A DNA stretch of 64,000 nucleotides from Tessaracoccus defluvii (GTDB lineage: Bacteria; Actinomycetota; Actinomycetes; Propionibacteriales; Propionibacteriaceae): assembly GCF_014489575.1 (NCBI RefSeq), contig NZ_CP060789.1, forward strand, positions 558,001-622,000. The letters run 5' to 3'. Of this stretch, positions 21,612 to 31,086 are shown piece by piece; positions within the stretch are counted from its first letter, which is position 1, and every line of letters starts with the position of its first letter. The notes under the pieces are model-generated. The model ran no database searches. It was not told the DNA's origin and worked only from the letters and a program-made list of their open reading frames with translations. Made by a program: the position numbers and the translations under genes.

Positions 21612-22688
21612 GCCGCACGCTCCGTTCGGCCAACTCCGTGAGCGCGACGCGACCCTCCTCGGTCATCTCTGTGGCGGTCAGGAGGTCGACGGCGCGCGTC
21701 ATGGAGGCAGCGATCCTGGCCTCGACGTCGCCGAGGGCCCCTGACGCCTCGATCAGGTCGGCGGCGCGCCGGACGTCGCCGTCGGTGAGGCCCGGCGCGC
21801 CCAGCAGTTCGGACAGCTCCGTGGCGGGCGGTCCTCCTGCGGCGAGCGCCGCCAGCACGAGCACCGTGCGTTTGCCCTCGTGGATGTCGCCTCCGTAGGG
21901 CTTGCCGGTGACGGCCGGGTCGCCGTAGACGCCGAGCACGTCGTCGCGCAGCTGGAAGGCGCGGCCGATCACGGAGCCGAACTCGCCGAGCGTCTCGTTG
22001 AGGCGGTCGCCGGCACCGCCGAGGGCGGCGCCGATCAGCGCCGGGCGGCGCACGGAGTAGCTCGCGGACTTGTACTCGAGCACGCGCAGCGCCACGTCGA
22101 GCTCGTCGGCCGCGTCGCGCGCCCCGTTACGCCGTACTGGGCGCTCACGTCCAGGAACTGCCCGGCGGTCACCTCGGCGCGCATGGCGCTCAGCAGGGGG
22201 CGGGCCCGGTCGAGCCGGGCTGCCCCGGAGCCGTCGGCCAGCTCGATCGACCACATGAGGAGGAGGTCGCCGAGCAGGATCGCCGTCGAGGTGCCGAAGT
22301 CGGGCGCGGACCCGCGGCCGCCGCGACGGGCGTGCAGCTCCTCGAAGCGCTTGTGGGCGGCGGGCAGCCCGCGGCGGGTGTCGGCGTCGTCGATGAGGTC
22401 GTCGTGGACGAGGGCCGAGACGTGCAGCAGATCCAGGGACGACGAGACGGCCAGCAGGGCGGCGTCGTCGTCGGGGATCCCGGCGGCGGCGACGTAGCTC
22501 CAGTAGCAGTAGGCGGGCCGCAGCCGCTTGCCGCCGTCGGTGGCCTCGCGGGCCACGTCGAGCATGGGGAGGACGCCGATGGTCTCCAACAGGGGGGCCT
22601 GCGCGTCGAGGAATCCCGACAGGGTTTCGCCGACGGCGGACAGAAACTCTTCGCTGAGCGGGGACCGCGGATCAAGGGCGTGTGTCAC
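21601..22688 (-). CDS. Polyprenyl (geranylgeranyl or longer) diphosphate synthase, one frameshift
   Basis: Elongates allylic diphosphates with isopentenyl diphosphate for menaquinone side chains or other isoprenoids. It has GGKRLRP, the first Asp-rich motif VHDDLIDDADTRRG and the second QLRDDVLGVYGD. The N-terminal ~190 codons and the C-terminal ~170 codons are in different frames. Restoring one base in the CCCC run at 22122-22125 (GGGG on the coding strand) joins SAQYGVT to GARDAADELDVA. The GTG start has a TAAGCT -10 ending 6 nt upstream. It is co-directional with the CtpE-like gene. Chain length is not predictable by eye. Confidence 0.85.
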
Positions 22689-22694
22689 GTGGGC

Positions 22695-22700
22695 AGCTTA
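22695..22700 (-). promoter_or_regulatory. -10 hexamer of the polyprenyl synthase gene (leaderless)
   Basis: TAAGCT on the minus strand ends 6 nt before the GTG at 22688. It is back-to-back with the metF hexamer in a 48-bp divergent gap. Confidence 0.5.
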
Positions 22701-22723
22701 GTCGGTGGGCACCGGCGTCGGCC

Positions 22724-22729
22724 TATCCT
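22724..22729 (+). promoter_or_regulatory. -10 hexamer of metF (leaderless)
   Basis: TATCCT ends 7 nt before the metF ATG. Confidence 0.5.
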
Positions 22730-22736
22730 GTGGGCC

Positions 22737-23639
22737 ATGCTCCACACCGATGCGCGTCTCGCCTCCGTCGGCCGGCTGCTGGCCGAGGCCGGGCGGCCGT
22801 CCTTCTCGTTCGAGTTCTTCCCGCCCCGTTCCGAGGACGAGGAGCCGATCCTGTGGCGGGCCGTCGAGTCGCTCGCCCCGCTGGAGCCCGACTTCGTCTC
22901 GGTCACCTACGGCGCCAACGGGTCGCGCCGCGACCGGACCATCGCCGCCACCCGGCGCATCGCCGAGGCGGCCGGTGGGCCGTTGACGGTGGGGCACCTC
23001 ACCTGCGTGGCGCAGTCGCGCCACGAGTTGGCAGAGGCGCTCGCGGCCTACCGTGAGGCGGGCGTGACGAACATCCTCGCGATCCGCGGCGACATGCCAG
23101 GCGGAGGCGAGTGGGAGGCCCACCCGGACGGCCTGCGTAACGCCACCGAGCTGGTGCGCTTCGTCAAGGAGGAGGGCGACTTCTGCGTCGGGGTCGCCGC
23201 GTTCCCGCACCCGCACGAGACGAGCGACGACGCCTCCCTGGATGCGGAGATCCTTGCCGCGAAGGTCGAGGCGGGGGCCGAGTTCGCCATCACGCAGCTG
23301 TTCTTCGAGGCCGAGCCGTACGCCGCGCTCGTCGAGCGCATGGCGGGGCTCGGCTGCCGGGTCCCGATCGTCGCCGGCATCATGCCGCTGACGGTGATCT
23401 CCCAGATCGAGCGCTTCGCGCTGCTTTCGGGCCGTGACCTGCCCGCCGACCTCGTCGGGCGGCTCCGTGCGGCCGGGTCCAAGGAGGAGGTGCGCCGGAT
23501 CGGGCTGGAGTCAGCCGTCACGCTGTGCCGCGACCTGCTCGCCCTCGGCGCTCCCGGCCTGCAGTTCTTCACGCAGAACCGGTCGAAGGCCACCCGGGAG
23601 GTGCTCGCCACCCTGCGCGGCGACGTCGCTGTGGGCTAG
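22737..23639 (+). CDS. metF: 5,10-methylenetetrahydrofolate reductase
   Basis: Reduces methylene-THF to methyl-THF with FAD, supplying methyl groups for methionine synthesis (B12-dependent if MetH is used). The 300-aa TIM-barrel protein has SFEFFPPRSEDEE with the catalytic Glu, FVSVTYGANGS, HLTCVAQSR, ILAIRGDMP, and the FAD-site FAITQLFFEAE. Length is normal. It starts at the ATG at 22737, predicted leaderless, divergent from the polyprenyl synthase. A cobalamin-linked one-carbon role is consistent with the B12 genes 10 kb away but not proven by proximity. Confidence 0.93.
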   Translation: MLHTDARLASVGRLLAEAGRPSFSFEFFPPRSEDEEPILWRAVESLAPLEPDFVSVTYGANGSRRDRTIAATRRIAEAAGGPLTVGHLTCVAQSRHELAEALAAYREAGVTNILAIRGDMPGGGEWEAHPDGLRNATELVRFVKEEGDFCVGVAAFPHPHETSDDASLDAEILAAKVEAGAEFAITQLFFEAEPYAALVERMAGLGCRVPIVAGIMPLTVISQIERFALLSGRDLPADLVGRLRAAGSKEEVRRIGLESAVTLCRDLLALGAPGLQFFTQNRSKATREVLATLRGDVAVG

Positions 23640-23657
23640 TACAGCCAGGCCGCCGGC

Positions 23658-25855
23658 TCAGGCGGGCGCGACGAGCTCGCGCCAGGCCGAGCCGTCCACG
23701 TCGAGGGTCACGAGCCGCTGCGTCGGTCTGGTCAGCGCCACGTACAACACCCGTGCGCCGCCCGGCGCCTCCGCGACGATGTCGTCGGGCGCGACGACCA
23801 GCACGCCGTCGTACTCGAGGCCCTTGGCCTGCAGCGCCGTGACGACGATCAGGCGGTCCTCGAAGGCAGCCAGCCGCTCGTCGGCCATCACGAAGAGCTG
23901 CACGTCGCGCAACCGCGACGGGGGCAGATGACGCCGATGGTGCCGCCCACCTTGGCGGCCAGGTCGAGCAGCTCGGCGCGCAGGGCGTCGTGGAGACCGG
24001 CAGCGGTCGTCGACTGCAGCTTTGGTTCGATGCCGGTCGAACGAACGGCGCGGGGCAGGTCGGCGTCGGGGTGGACGCGGGTGATCATCCTGGCCGCGAA
24101 GTCGAAGACCTCGGCGGGGGAGCGGTAGTTGGTGCTCAGCGTGAAGGAGCGGTTGGGGGCCCGGCCGATCAGCTCATCGAGGGCCTGCCGCGTCTCCTCC
24201 GGATACGGGTAGGAGCTCTGCGCCGGGTCGCCCACGATCGTCCACGACGACTGGGGGCCGCGGCGGCGGAGCATCCGCCACTGCATGGGGGTGACGTCCT
24301 GGCCCTCGTCGACGAGGATGTGCGCGAACGTGATCTGCGGGTCGTCGTCGGGATCGACGACCTTCTCGCGGCGGAGCAGGTCTGCCGTGGTGACGACCTC
24401 GGCGACGTCGCCGCCCTCGAGGAACACGTCGACGTCCGGATCCTTGTCCTCGACGGGCATGCCGATGACGGCGACCAGTTCGTCGAGCAGCGCGACGTCG
24501 GCGACGGTCCACTGGGTGGTGTGGTCGGGGTCCTCGCCCTGCAGCCAGGAGTAGGAGGAGGTGAGCGCGTCGCGCTGGGCCTGCGGAAGCGACCGGCCGA
24601 CGCGGGCCACGACCGCCGGGTCGGCGAGGCGCGCCAGCACCTGCGTCGCCGTCAGGGAGGGCCACCAGTCGTTCATGAAGACGGCCAGGCTCGGGTGCTC
24701 GCGCACCCGGTCCTGCAGTTCCTGGGGCTCGATCGGGATGTCGTCGGGGAACCGGCGAACGAGCGCGGAGACGACCAGGTCGGTGGCCTGCCTGCGGCCG
24801 CGGTTGAGGCGGGTGTTCGCGAGCACCTGGTCGCGGATCCTGACGAGGTCCTGCTCCCCGAGGGTGAGCACCTCGCCCTTGACGGTGACGCGGACGCGGA
24901 GCCCGCCGTCGGGGGTCACCAGCGGCAGCCGGACCAGCCGCCGCAGCACGGGCAGCATGGCGAGGCTGCCCTTCACGGTGGCGGCGGTGGCGCCGTCGAC
25001 CCTCTCGCTGGTGAACCCGAGGACGTCGCTGGCGACGGCCCCGATGGCCTTCAGGGTGACGGAGTCCTCACCGAGGCTGGGCAGCACCCGCTCGATGTAG
25101 TTCATGAACACGCCGGAGGGGCCGACAACCAGCACGCCGCCCTTTTCGAGGCGGGCCCGGTTCGTGTAGAGGAGGTAGGCGGCGCGGTGCAGCGCGACGA
25201 CGGTCTTGCCGGTACCGGGGCCGCCGCCGATCATCGTGACGCCCTGGTAGGGGGCGCGGATGGCCTCGTCCTGTTCGCCCTGGATGGTCGCGACGATGTC
25301 GCGCATCGTGCGGCCGCGGGCGCGCGTCAGCGCCGCCATCAGGGCGCCCTCGCCGAAGATCGGCAGCGCCGTGTCGGTGCTGGAGTCGAGCAGGTCGTCC
25401 TCGATCCCGATCACCCGGTCCTCGCGGCAGCGGAGCACGCGGCGTCGGATCACGCTCATGGGCGCGGTGGGCGTGGCGCGGTAGAACGGCTCGGCGGCGG
25501 GGGCCCGCCAGTCGATGACGAGCGGCTCGTACTCGGCGTCGCGCACGCCGATGCGCCCGATGTGGCGGGGATCGTCGTCCGACAGATCGATGCGGCCGAA
25601 GACGAGGCCGTCGTGCTCCGCGTCGAGGATCGCCAGCCGCTTGGCGGCCTGGTAGGCGAAAGCATCGCGTTCGAAGAGCGCGGTGCTGTCCTCCTCGCGG
25701 AGGAAGTTGGTGCGGTCGCTCAGGAAGATCTCCCGCCCCTGGCTGGCCAGCATCTTGGCGCTCGCCGTCGCGGTCAGGAGGTTGGCATAGACCCGGTCTA
25801 CGTGGGCCTGTTCGAGTGCGATCTCGCGGTCGAGGTCGGCGCGCGAAGTGGTCAA
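23658..25855 (-). CDS. helD: HelD-like UvrD/Rep-family ATPase (RNA polymerase recycling factor), one frameshift
   Basis: HelD proteins bind RNA polymerase and release stalled complexes using ATP. An N-terminal coiled-coil (DREIALEQAHVDRVYANLL) is followed by an IDWRAPAAEPFYRAT block typical of HelD, Walker A GGPGTGKTVVALHR, Walker B VDEGQDVTPMQWRML, GDPAQSSYPY and the STNYRSP motif IV. The last ~85 codons (VTALQAKGLEYDGVLVV, YVALTRPTQRL, the UvrD_C_2 domain) are in another frame. One missing base in the G run at 23920-23924 explains it, restoring VICPPSRLRDVQLF. The start codon is TTG or an undetected alternative. A DNA-repair role is less likely. Confidence 0.82.
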
Positions 25856-26065
25856 AGCTATCGATCCCTCGTTTCAGACAGACACTCAAGCTTACAGCGG
25901 GTGCCCGCTCCGGCTGAATTCGCGCACCCGGACACCGGCGGCGGCTGGAGCAGGAGCGTGTTCCCCGCGCTGGGACAGGCCCGGACGGCCACCCCGGGTG
26001 GTCCCGATTTGGCGGGTAGGGCAGAGTGGGACGGACAGCCGCCCACCGATCGGAGCCAGAAGACC

Positions 26066-26817
26066 ATGACCGCGACCAGTTCCCGCATGAGCCCAGGCAA
26101 GTGGGTGCTGGTGGGGTTCTGTGGGGTCCTCGTCGTGCTGCTGGCGGTCTTCGCCCAGCCCGACCCCTTCGGCAGCGCCGCGCCTGCGCCGTCCCAGGCG
26201 GCACCGCAGGAATCGGCGGACGCTGATGCGGCGCTTGCCGAACAGCAGCGGCGGGTCCGGGAGTTCTTCGTCAACGATCTGCCCCGGCGCCAGGCCGACG
26301 ATCCGCTGGCGATGGGTGCGGTCGATGCTCCCGTCGTGCTGACCGAGTGGGCCGACTACCGCTGTCCGTTCTGCTCCGTGTGGGCCGAGCAGACGCTGCC
26401 CGAGCTCCAGCCCTACATCGACGCGGGAACGCTCCGGGTCGAGTTCCGCGACCTGGCCATCTTCGGTGACGAGTCCATGAAGGCCGCGACGGCCGCGCGG
26501 GCCGCCGGCGAGCAGGGCGCCTACTTCGAGTTCGCGCACGCGCTGTTCGTGGCGCTGCCGGACCAGGGCCACCCCGACATCCCGGACGACCTCGTCTACG
26601 GCATCGTCGCCGAGCTTGGCCTCGATGCCGAGCAGTTCGCCACCGACTGGGCGGACCCGAAGCATCGGGACGCGGTGCTCCTCGACTCCCAGGAGGCGCA
26701 GCAGCTCGGCGTGACGTCGACGCCGTCGTTCATCATCGGTGGCCAGTTCCTCGCCGGGGCCCAGCCCTCGAGACCTTCGCCCAGGTCATCGAGCAGCAGG
26801 CCGCGCTGCTCGGTTGA
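26066..26817 (+). CDS. DsbA-family thioredoxin-like protein, membrane anchored, frameshift near the 3' end
   Basis: An extracytoplasmic thiol-disulfide oxidoreductase. An N-terminal anchor (WVLVGFCGVLVVLLAVF, ~13-29) precedes a thioredoxin fold with the active site Cys100-Pro-Phe-Cys103 and the cis-proline loop in GVTSTPSFIIGG. The reading frame breaks at the CCC run 26765-26767; one extra C restores a natural end, GAQPLETFAQVIEQQAALLG and a TGA at 26815-26817. That stop overlaps the CcdA-like ATG (TGATG), so the two are translationally coupled as a redox pair. Confidence 0.85.
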
Positions 26818-27629
26818 TGGTCGGCTACGCAGGCGCCTTTCTCGGTGGCGTCGCGGCGGTGCTCAGCCCGTGCGCGGCGCTGCTGCTGCCCGCCTTCCTC
26901 GCCTACGCGTTCTCCGGTGCCCGGCTGCTCGGCAGGACCGCACTCTTCTATCTCGGGACGCTGCTCACGCTCGTTCCCCTCGGCCTCGGCGCCGGGGCGC
27001 TGGGGTCGCTGGTGACGGTCCACCGCTCGACCCTTGCCCTGGTCGGCGGTGTGCTGCTGATCGTGTTCGGCGTCGTCACCGCCCTCGGTATCCGGCTTCC
27101 GATTCCCGGTGTCGCCCAGCGCGGCGATCCGCGTTCCGCGGCGGGCGCCGTCCTCCTTGGCGCGACCTACGGGCTCGCCGGCGCCTGCACGGGCCCGCTT
27201 CTCGGTGCGGTGTTGACGGTCGCGGCGGTCGGTGGGAGCCCCGTCTACGGCGGGCTGCTGCTCGCCGTGTTCGCCGCGGGCATGGTGCTGCCGCTGCTGC
27301 TGCTCGCGGCCCTGTGGGAGAGGTTCCGCCTGGGGGAGCGGCTGCGTCATCGGGAGGTGAAGCTCGGGCCGCTGACGACGTCGGTGACGGGCCTCGTCTC
27401 GGGCGGGCTGTTCATCGTCGTCGGGGTCCTGTTCCTCACCACAGACGCCACCGCGGCGCTGGGTGGCCTCCTGGGCGGAGCCCAGCAGTACCAGCTGGAG
27501 AGTTGGCTGCGCGCGGTGGGCGACAGGATTCCCGACATTGCGGTGGTCCTCGTCATCGCGGCGACCGTGGGCCTGGTGTTGTGGCGGCGGCTGTCGCGTC
27601 GCCCCGCGGAGGATGAGCAGGTCGGGTAG
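26817..27629 (+). CDS. CcdA/DsbD-like thiol-disulfide transporter
   Basis: A 270-aa membrane protein with about seven hydrophobic helices that passes reducing or oxidising equivalents from the cytoplasm to periplasmic thioredoxins. The two conserved Cys lie in SPCAALLLPAFLAY (helix 1) and YGLAGACTGPLLGAVL (helix 4), the spacing typical of CcdA. Its ATG overlaps the DsbA-like stop. No cytochrome c genes are adjacent, so the target (cytochrome maturation or disulfide repair) is undetermined. Confidence 0.85.
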   Translation: MVGYAGAFLGGVAAVLSPCAALLLPAFLAYAFSGARLLGRTALFYLGTLLTLVPLGLGAGALGSLVTVHRSTLALVGGVLLIVFGVVTALGIRLPIPGVAQRGDPRSAAGAVLLGATYGLAGACTGPLLGAVLTVAAVGGSPVYGGLLLAVFAAGMVLPLLLLAALWERFRLGERLRHREVKLGPLTTSVTGLVSGGLFIVVGVLFLTTDATAALGGLLGGAQQYQLESWLRAVGDRIPDIAVVLVIAATVGLVLWRRLSRRPAEDEQVG

Positions 27630-27678
27630 CTCAGGGCGGAGGAGTTGCCCGTTCTCTGGGCGCTCTCGAGCTTTCCGG

Positions 27679-27770
27679 GCATAAATCTGGTTCCGGCGAG
27701 CATTCTGCTGGCTCAGGCCGCGGCTGTGGCGATATGCACGTAGCGGCGGCTCAGTGGAGATTCGTGCACG
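27679..27770. repeat. 92-bp direct repeat, copy A
   Basis: This copy and the one at 27836-27927 are the same length and differ at only about four positions, all in the first 37 bp. The last 55 bp are identical. They are spaced 157 bp apart and in the same orientation. The 457-bp gap between the CcdA-like and YgjP-like genes (27630-28095) holds no gene I can support. Confidence 0.85.
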
Positions 27771-27835
27771 GGGACGGTGTTGCGGGAGGCTCGCGGATCC
27801 GGAGGAGCCCGGCCGACGTACATCTGGCATCCCGA

Positions 27836-27927
27836 GCATGAATCTGGTTCAGCCGAGCATTCTGCTGGTTCAGGCCGCGGCTGTGGCGATATGCACGTAG
27901 CGGCGGCTCAGTGGAGATTCGTGCACG
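27836..27927. repeat. 92-bp direct repeat, copy B
   Basis: Second copy of the 92-bp element, ending in GTGGAGATTCGTGCACG. A degenerate third end (GCGGAGACTTATGCACAG) appears at about 28028-28046, so the element may be an eroded extragenic repeat family. Confidence 0.85.
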
Positions 27928-27928
27928 C

Positions 27929-27999
27929 CCTTCGACAAGCTCAGGGACCGGTCCTTCGACAAGCTCAGGGACCGGTCCTTCGACAAGCTCAGGGACCGC
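27929..27999. repeat. Three tandem 24-bp units with TTCGACAAGCTCAGGGACCG core
   Basis: The core begins at 27931, 27955 and 27979, an exact 24-bp period. From memory, CCTTCGACAAGCTCAGGGACC is a widely dispersed intergenic repeat in high-GC actinobacteria. It abuts copy B of the 92-bp repeat. Confidence 0.9.
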
Positions 28000-28082
28000 T
28001 CCGCGGAACGGGAGCCCGGGCAGCTCCGCGGAGACTTATGCACAGGGCGCCCGCCGTGCCGCGACCCGTCGGAGCCGGCCCG

Positions 28083-28088
28083 TAGGAT
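28083..28088 (+). promoter_or_regulatory. -10 hexamer of the YgjP-like gene (leaderless)
   Basis: TAGGAT ends 7 nt before the ATG at 28096, which favours that start over the ATG at 28087. Confidence 0.5.
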
Positions 28089-28095
28089 GACGGGC

Positions 28096-28782
28096 ATGCC
28101 CGCTCCGACCGACTACCTGCTGACCCATGGAGGGCACCGCGTCGAGGTCACGTACAAGAACGTCAAGAACCTGCGGCTGCGCGTGCTGCTGGGCGGACGC
28201 GTCGTCGTCTCTGTGCCACTCGGGGTGCCCGAGCACGAACTTCGCCGATTCCTCGACGAGAATCACGCCTGGATCCTGCGGGCGCAGCAGCGGATGCGCA
28301 TGGCCGCCCCACCCCAGGAGCAACTGGTCGACGGCGGACGGGTCCAGTTGTGGGGCGCGTGGCGCGAGCTGGTCGTGGCCGACGGCGACAGGGCTTCTGC
28401 GCGGGAGGTCGACGGACGGATCATCGTTACGGGCGCCGACGAGGAGGCACGTGCCCGAGGCATCGACGCCCTCTACCGCCGGGAGCTGATGGCCCGGATC
28501 CCCGCTCTGCGGGAAGTGTGGGAGGAGCGCGTCGGGCGACGCGCGGCAGGGCTGCGGTTGAGACGGATGACGTCACGCTGGGGCAGCTGCAACACACGCA
28601 CGGCCATGATCACGCTCAACACGGCCCTCGCCAAGCGAGACCCGGCCGCGCTCGAGTACGTCCTGGTGCACGAGCTGGTGCACCTGCACGAGCGTGGCCA
28701 CGGGCCCCGCTTCGTCGCCTGGATGGATGCCCTGATACCTGATTGGCGGGCGCGCAGGCTGGCGATGCGAGGCACGCCGTGA
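28096..28782 (+). CDS. YgjP-like (SprT-related, DUF45) zinc metallopeptidase
   Basis: A 228-aa protein with the YgjP/WLM metallopeptidase signature. The zinc motif reads HELVHLHERGHGPRF, with HExxH-type His residues and a downstream His. The family block MTSRWGSCNTRTAMITLN precedes it. The N-terminal half is a beta-rich region with no named motif. Substrates of this family are poorly known; SprT relatives act on DNA-protein crosslinks. It overlaps the next gene by 4 bp (GTGA). Confidence 0.8.
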   Translation: MPAPTDYLLTHGGHRVEVTYKNVKNLRLRVLLGGRVVVSVPLGVPEHELRRFLDENHAWILRAQQRMRMAAPPQEQLVDGGRVQLWGAWRELVVADGDRASAREVDGRIIVTGADEEARARGIDALYRRELMARIPALREVWEERVGRRAAGLRLRRMTSRWGSCNTRTAMITLNTALAKRDPAALEYVLVHELVHLHERGHGPRFVAWMDALIPDWRARRLAMRGTP

Positions 28783-29687
28783 CCGTCCTGTCCGGAGCCG
28801 AGTGGAGAGCAGCCGCGACGGCGCACCGGGAGCGGGCAGCCGCAGAGCTTGCCGACGTCATTCATCGCCGCGACAGGGCCGTCAAGCATCCGATCGACGA
28901 CTTCCTGTTCCACTACTACAACCTGCGCCCCAGCTACCTGATGGCCTGGTACCCGGGGGCGGGGGTCACGCTGGCCGACGCCGTCGACTTCCCGCTCGGG
29001 GCCTTCCATCGGCGTGACGGCGACGAAGTGCGCCTCGACGTCGAGACGTTCCTGGCCAAACGGGGCGCAACGGCCGAGACTGCGCTGACACTGCTGGAGG
29101 CCACCGCCGGCGCGACGCCCCGGTTCGGCTGCTTCGGCATGCACGAATGGGCCATGGTCTACCGGTTGGCCCCGGGGGAGACCAGGCACCCGTACCTGCA
29201 GCTGAGGTTCCCGCCGGAGCGGGTCGCGGAGATCGTCGAGGACGTGGGGTGCCGCTGCAGCCACTTCGACGCGTTCCGCTTCTTCACACCGGATGCGGTG
29301 CCGCTGAACACGATGGAGCCGACCAGACAGACCCAGGTGCTGCTCGACCAGCCAGGGTGTCTGCACGTGAACATGGACCTGTACCGCTGGGCCGGAAAAC
29401 TCTCCCCGGCCGTTCCGTCCGATCTCCTGTTCGAGACGTTCCTCCTTGCCCGCGACATCCGCGTCACGGACATGGCGGCCTCGGCCTATGACCTGGCCGA
29501 CTGGGGCGTCGAACCCGTCCGTGTGGAGACGGCGGAAGGTCGCTCCGAGTACGCGAGAAGGCAGCGGGAGTTCGCGGAGAGGGCGGCACCCCTCCGGGCC
29601 CGGCTGATCGGGGTGCTGGAACCGCTGCTGCGGGATCCGGCACGGACGGGGCACTCGCGGGAAGGTTCGGTGCAACCGGCCGGGTAG
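28779..29687 (+). CDS. Conserved actinobacterial protein, usually annotated as 3-methyladenine DNA glycosylase
   Basis: A 302-aa protein. From memory, relatives beginning VTVLSxAEW... with KHPxxDFLFxYYxLRP are annotated as 3-methyladenine DNA glycosylases in actinobacteria, but I see no helix-hairpin-helix or AAG/AlkA motif that proves this. Several Cys/His pairs (RFGCFGMHEW, GCRCSHFDAFRFF) could bind metal. The GTG at 28779 overlaps the metallopeptidase stop, suggesting a joint function, possibly DNA-damage processing. Treat the enzyme name as unverified. Confidence 0.55.
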   Translation: MTVLSGAEWRAAATAHRERAAAELADVIHRRDRAVKHPIDDFLFHYYNLRPSYLMAWYPGAGVTLADAVDFPLGAFHRRDGDEVRLDVETFLAKRGATAETALTLLEATAGATPRFGCFGMHEWAMVYRLAPGETRHPYLQLRFPPERVAEIVEDVGCRCSHFDAFRFFTPDAVPLNTMEPTRQTQVLLDQPGCLHVNMDLYRWAGKLSPAVPSDLLFETFLLARDIRVTDMAASAYDLADWGVEPVRVETAEGRSEYARRQREFAERAAPLRARLIGVLEPLLRDPARTGHSREGSVQPAG

Positions 29688-29776
29688 GTCCGGACGTATT
29701 CATGGATGTCGAGCCGAAAGGGCACAACCATGAATCTCCACCGCGTGTACGGGATGCCTGTTAGCCTCCCGCAGCG

Positions 29777-29813
29777 TAGGCTCCCCCGACAGGACCCCCT
29801 TCCCCATGTGAGG
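29777..29813 (+). promoter_or_regulatory. -10 hexamer and ribosome site of the L,D-transpeptidase gene
   Basis: TAGGCT at 29777-29782 and GTGAGG at 29808-29813, 6 nt before the GTG at 29820, support that start over in-frame ATG 29730 or GTG 29808. Confidence 0.4.
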
Positions 29814-29819
29814 CCTACC

Positions 29820-30959
29820 GTGACGCTCCTTCTTCCCCTGCGCCGCGTCGCTGCAGTGGCGACCGCTGGCGCCCTGCTGGCGCTGAGTGCCTGCGCACCC
29901 GACCTGCGCGCCGTCGGCGATCCCGGTCCCGCCGGGTCACCCGCGCCGGGAGGAACCGCCTCCCCGGCACCCAGCCCTGTCGCGTCGCCGTCGCCGTCGC
30001 CGACACTGACGCCCACGCCGACGCCGACACCCAGCACGCCAACCGCGCCGCCCGTCGTCACCCCGACCGTCACGGCCCTCTACTCCGAGGGTGACGACGG
30101 CGACGGCGTCCGCGAACTGCAGCACCGGCTCGCGCAGCTCGAGTGGTTCGAGGGGAAGATCACGGGCGACTATGAGACGGCAACGCGGCTGGCCGTCGAG
30201 GGCTTCCAGGGCAAGCGCACCCTGCCGGCGACCGGCGAGGTCGACCAGGCGACCTGGGACGTGCTGGTCAAGATGACCCGCGAACCCACCCACGACGAGA
30301 TGTACAACATCATGAGGCCGGGGCCGACGCTGCTCGCCGAGGGAGCCACGGGGGACAGCGTCAAGGATCTGCAGGCCAGGCTGAAGCAGATCGCCTGGTA
30401 CGAGGCGAAGATCGACGGCATCTACGGCGCCAAGACGGTGGAGGCCGTGCGCGGCTTCCAGGCCAAGCGTGAGATCCCCGTCACCGGCGAGGTGGACCAG
30501 CGCACCCTCGACCGGCTCAAGGCGATGACCAGACGGCCGACGACCGACGAACTCAACAACGTCGCTCCCAAGCCAGGCACGATGTCGCTGGACGACCGCT
30601 GCCTCTCCGGACGGGTGGTCTGTATCTCGAAGGCCCAGCGCAAGCTGGCCTGGGTGGTCGACGGCGAGATCCAGATGACGATGGATGTCCGGTTCGGGTC
30701 GGAGCTGACCCCCACCCGCAACGGCGTCTTCTCCGTCTACTGGAAGTCCCGCAACCATGTGTCGAAGCTGTACGGCTCGGCCATGCCCTGGGCGATGTTC
30801 TTCAGTGGCGGACAGGCCGTCCACTACTCGGCGGACTTCGCGGCGCGCGGCTACAACGGCTCCTCCCACGGCTGCGTGAACGTGCGCAGCAAGGAGCGGA
30901 TCGACGCTCTCTACAGCCAGGTCCGCGAGGGGGACACAGTGGTCGTCTACTCCGGCTAG
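29820..30959 (+). CDS. L,D-transpeptidase lipoprotein with two peptidoglycan-binding domains
   Basis: Forms 3-3 cross-links in peptidoglycan or attaches proteins to it, outside the membrane. The 379-aa protein has a signal peptide with lipobox LSAC, a Pro/Ser/Thr-rich linker rich in TPTPTP, two PG_binding_1 repeats (each with VRELQHRLAQ- or VKDLQARLKQ-type helices and a GEVDQ turn), and a C-terminal YkuD domain. The catalytic motif SSHGCVNV gives His350 and Cys352. Length and order match cell-wall L,D-transpeptidases of actinobacteria. It is a single gene. Confidence 0.88.
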   Translation: MTLLLPLRRVAAVATAGALLALSACAPDLRAVGDPGPAGSPAPGGTASPAPSPVASPSPSPTLTPTPTPTPSTPTAPPVVTPTVTALYSEGDDGDGVRELQHRLAQLEWFEGKITGDYETATRLAVEGFQGKRTLPATGEVDQATWDVLVKMTREPTHDEMYNIMRPGPTLLAEGATGDSVKDLQARLKQIAWYEAKIDGIYGAKTVEAVRGFQAKREIPVTGEVDQRTLDRLKAMTRRPTTDELNNVAPKPGTMSLDDRCLSGRVVCISKAQRKLAWVVDGEIQMTMDVRFGSELTPTRNGVFSVYWKSRNHVSKLYGSAMPWAMFFSGGQAVHYSADFAARGYNGSSHGCVNVRSKERIDALYSQVREGDTVVVYSG

Positions 30960-31043
30960 GGCCACCTGCCCCTGCTCCCTGGGTGGGGGTTTCCCGGATC
31001 CGACGGGGACTCCGGTCTGACGGCTGTGCGCCCTCGGCTGCGT

Positions 31044-31078
31044 TACGCTCCCGAGGGCGAAAGCCTCAACTGAAGGAG
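31044..31078 (+). promoter_or_regulatory. -10 hexamer and Shine-Dalgarno of the DMT transporter gene
   Basis: TACGCT (31044-31049) and GAAGGAG (31072-31078), 8 nt before the GTG at 31087. Confidence 0.4.
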
Positions 31079-31086
31079 AACGATTC

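Noticed and set aside
23990..26065. Long plus-strand open frame opposite helD
   Set aside because: Its sequence is the complement of a well-supported helicase, with the Asp/Gly/Arg/His-rich composition typical of antisense shadows in high-GC DNA.
27618..27690. Possible tRNA, from the string GGGTAGCTCAG after the CcdA-like gene
   Set aside because: The match is mostly the gene's last codons and stop; there is no T-loop GGTTCGAxTCC, no matching acceptor stem and no anticodon arm.
29728..29740. Link between CATGAATCTCCAC here and the 92-bp repeats
   Set aside because: Only a 9-nt string is shared; this is expected by chance.
29706..29819. ATG at 29730 as start of the L,D-transpeptidase
   Set aside because: It would add about 30 Arg/Pro-rich residues before the signal peptide; a -10 hexamer at 29777 lies downstream of it, and GTG 29820 has a ribosome site.
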